This document shows positions 5,665 to 6,845 of a stretch of DNA of 6,845 nt, one piece after another. The position numbers and the translations under genes are program-made. Each line of letters opens with the position of its first letter. Within the stretch, counting starts at the first letter, position 1. Source of the DNA: Deltaproteobacteria bacterium (GTDB taxonomy: Bacteria; Desulfobacterota; Binatia; UBA9968); assembly GCA_005878685.1 (NCBI GenBank), contig VBLN01000139.1, forward strand, positions 1-6,845. The letters are read 5' to 3'. The notes beneath the pieces are model-generated. The model searched no databases. It was not told the DNA's origin and was given only the letters and a program-made list of their open reading frames with translations.

Positions 5665-6616
5665 TTGCAGCGCTGACCTCGAGATTAGCCTTGCTTGCCT
5701 CGGCGAGAAATTCTGGATCCTTGGTTGTCATCAAAAATGCCCGGCGCAGAATCTGAACCCGCTCCGGCGAGGTTCCTGGGGGCGCCGAGTAAACATAGGT
5801 GATGGCGCTTGGGGTATGGATACCGACGTTGATCAGCTGCTGTCCCTCGTCGGTCTTAGCTAATTTGATGGCTAGCGGGATGTTAGAAGGGAGATCTGGG
5901 TGGGGCTGCGGCGCATTTTGAAGGACAATGGTCACGGTTCCCACCTCCAGCTGTTTCTTCCAGGTGGCCTTTGCCGAGGCTGCAGAGAGCCCGCACAATC
6001 CGAAAACCTCTCCTCCTTCCACGGCGAGCCGGATCTCGGACGTTCCCTTGTAACCCGACGCGACGCGCAAGGGGAGACCTAGAGCCGTTCGCAAAACTTT
6101 GGGGATGTCATCCGTGCTTGAGCCGGGCGCGACGCCGCCGAGTCGGACGGCTGTCTTAGATGCGAGCCATTGGTCAACGCTGCTAATGCCACTCGTCTTG
6201 CTTAGCAGGCAGAGATCGTGGTTTTTTCCCGGTGTGCCGATCCACTCGAATTTGCGCGCGTCGAACTCGATTCCCTGCCCGCCGATGACCTGCGCCAGGA
6301 TCTGGTTCCCATGGAAGGTCGCGAGGGTCAAGCCGTCGGCCTTAGCGACTTTGTAGAGGTGGTTAGCGGCAATCAGACCTCCGGCGCCAGTCATGTTTTC
6401 TACGATCAACGTGGGATTCCCCGCAATATGTTTGCCCATGTGACGCGCCAATGACCGAGCATAGGTGTCGAATCCACCGCCGGGAGCAAAGGCTACGATG
6501 ATACGGATGGTCTTGCTTTTGTAAAACGGCTCTTGCGCCGGTGCCGGACCAGTTCCCCAGCCGGCAATAAGCAGAGCGGCTGAGGCCAGGGATAGAATTA
6601 GAGATTTTCGCGCCAT
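5570..6616 (-). CDS. Bug-family (TctC-like) tripartite tricarboxylate transport substrate-binding protein
   Basis: A 348-residue exported binding protein. The signal peptide has an N-terminal MARK, a hydrophobic core to about residue 20, and cleavage at APA/Q near 27. The mature protein starts FYKSKTIRIIVAFAPGGGFD (31-50), with the first ligand loop APGGG-x-D. It continues with NPTLIVENMTGAGGLIAANHLYK (67-89), the second ligand loop GAGG. FEWIGTPG (123-130), SGYKGTSEIRLAVEGGEVFGLCG (187-209) and APPGTSPERVQILRRAF (278-294) follow, all Bug-family landmarks. Bug proteins usually capture carboxylates or other small organic acids for TctAB-type secondary transporters, or act as sensors. No TctA or TctB gene is visible here; the next gene instead encodes an ABC ATPase whose frame overlaps this one. 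ATG 6616 is chosen over GTG 6619 because its ribosome binding site is better spaced. The ligand is unknown. Confidence 0.9.
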   Translation of the reverse strand: MARKSLILSLASAALLIAGWGTGPAPAQEPFYKSKTIRIIVAFAPGGGFDTYARSLARHMGKHIAGNPTLIVENMTGAGGLIAANHLYKVAKADGLTLATFHGNQILAQVIGGQGIEFDARKFEWIGTPGKNHDLCLLSKTSGISSVDQWLASKTAVRLGGVAPGSSTDDIPKVLRTALGLPLRVASGYKGTSEIRLAVEGGEVFGLCGLSAASAKATWKKQLEVGTVTIVLQNAPQPHPDLPSNIPLAIKLAKTDEGQQLINVGIHTPSAITYVYSAPPGTSPERVQILRRAFLMTTKDPEFLAEASKANLEVSAASGEDVEKMVADLFKLEPGVLSKLKEVLGQAN

Positions 6617-6624
6617 CACCGATT

Positions 6625-6632
6625 CCCCCTTT
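6625..6632 (-). promoter_or_regulatory. Ribosome binding site of the Bug-family gene
   Basis: On the minus strand AAAGGGGG ends eight bases before ATG 6616 and five before the adjacent in-frame GTG 6619. The spacing favours the ATG. This is the strongest ribosome binding site in the operon. Confidence 0.7.
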
Positions 6633-6646
6633 CGGTACGCTATCCC

Positions 6647-6674
6647 ATTATCACAAACGCCTTTTCGGCGTCTA
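6647..6674 (-). promoter_or_regulatory. Candidate extended -10 promoter of the transport operon
   Basis: On the minus strand GATAAT (6647-6652; 5/6 to TATAAT) is preceded by TGT, giving the TGn extended -10 pattern. TAGACG (6669-6674; 4/6 to TTGACA) lies 16 bases further upstream. Transcription would begin near 6640, leaving a leader of about 24 bases that contains the ribosome binding site. An inverted repeat occupies the spacer and touches the -35 element, so repressor control is possible. Confidence 0.5.
6657..6671. repeat. Short perfect inverted repeat inside the operon promoter
   Basis: ACGCC (6657-6661) and GGCGT (6667-6671) surround a 5-base loop. The repeat sits between the proposed -10 and -35 elements of the transport operon and overlaps the -35. 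It could be an operator half-site pair. It could also be a remnant terminator hairpin of a gene upstream on the minus strand, although no T-run follows. Confidence 0.35.
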
Positions 6675-6807
6675 CTCAGGGTAGGAGTGTGCAGCGCTAT
6701 GCCTTTCCATGCCGCGTCACAAAGCTATTGGTAGCACCGGCCTCGAGTGGAAGATGTGCGGCTGTCCGTGAATCGCGGGAGGATCAGGTTATCACGTCAA
6801 TGTGCGC
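6675..6807. other. Intergenic stretch with no recognised feature
   Basis: I see no convincing gene, RNA or repeat between the promoter of the transport operon and the possible gene end at 6808. Only short open frames without ribosome binding sites occur on either strand. Confidence 0.5.
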
Positions 6808-6845
6808 TTAGTTCGCCAGGCTCGCCATCAGGCGGCCGAAGCCGG
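6808..6845 (-). CDS. Possible 3' end of an unidentified gene
   Basis: Reading the minus strand from the right edge, one frame gives GFGRLMASLAN and then TAA at 6808-6810. The codons are GC-rich at the third position (GGC, TTC, CGC, CTG, GCG, AGC), as expected of a coding end in a GC-rich genome. Eleven residues are too few to identify a family, and the stretch may be chance. If real, it ends about 190 bases before the Bug gene on the same strand. Confidence 0.3.
   Translation of the reverse strand, partial: GFGRLMASLAN

Noticed and set aside
1..6845. CRISPR array, insertion sequence ends, tRNA or rRNA
   Set aside because: No regularly spaced repeats, transposase motifs, terminal inverted repeats or tRNA-like cloverleaf sequences were seen on either strand.

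Overview
The window looks like a piece of an uncultured Gram-negative, proteobacteria-like genome. It encodes a BolA/monothiol-glutaredoxin pair, a periplasmic binding protein of the Bug (TctC-like) family and a binding-protein-dependent ABC importer with Sec-type signal peptides. Expanded orphan Bug proteins and AfuA/FbpA-like importers are common in environmental beta- and deltaproteobacteria-like, NC10- and Rokubacteria-like genomes. That is background knowledge; the window has no marker gene that fixes the taxon. GC is about two thirds in the first gene and roughly 50-57% in most of the rest.

Layout. (1) 1-581, plus strand: the 3' part of an SGNH/GDSL-type hydrolase, cut by the left edge. 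(2) 638-1442, plus strand: a compact cluster of a BolA-family protein, a CGFS monothiol glutaredoxin and a 60-residue basic protein of unknown function. (3) 1443-1531: a short convergent intergenic region with two imperfect hairpins and no good T-tract. (4) 6616 down to 1532, minus strand: a four-gene transport operon. In transcription order it reads Bug-family binding protein, ABC ATPase with a C-terminal TOBE-like region, fused 12-helix permease, and a second, AfuA/FbpA-like binding protein. (5) 6617-6845: the promoter region of this operon, followed at the right edge by what may be the last codons of another minus-strand gene.

How the genes work together. BolA and the glutaredoxin are a known partnership that binds and delivers [2Fe-2S] clusters. 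The minus-strand operon has a complete ABC importer core (fused permease, ATPase, downstream binding protein). Its first gene is a binding protein from a different transporter class, tripartite tricarboxylate transport, whose own membrane subunits are not in this window. That mixture is the most interesting feature. The substrate cannot be read from the sequence: the downstream binding protein lacks the tyrosine pair expected of a ferric-ion binder, and the Bug protein has only the generic ligand-loop motifs. Regulatory signals fit the layout. There is an extended -10 promoter before the Bug gene, and a hairpin plus a second promoter candidate between the permease and the last binding protein, which could let that protein be made at its own level.

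I found no RNA gene, CRISPR array, insertion sequence or phage gene. I did not find a convincing wholly new system.
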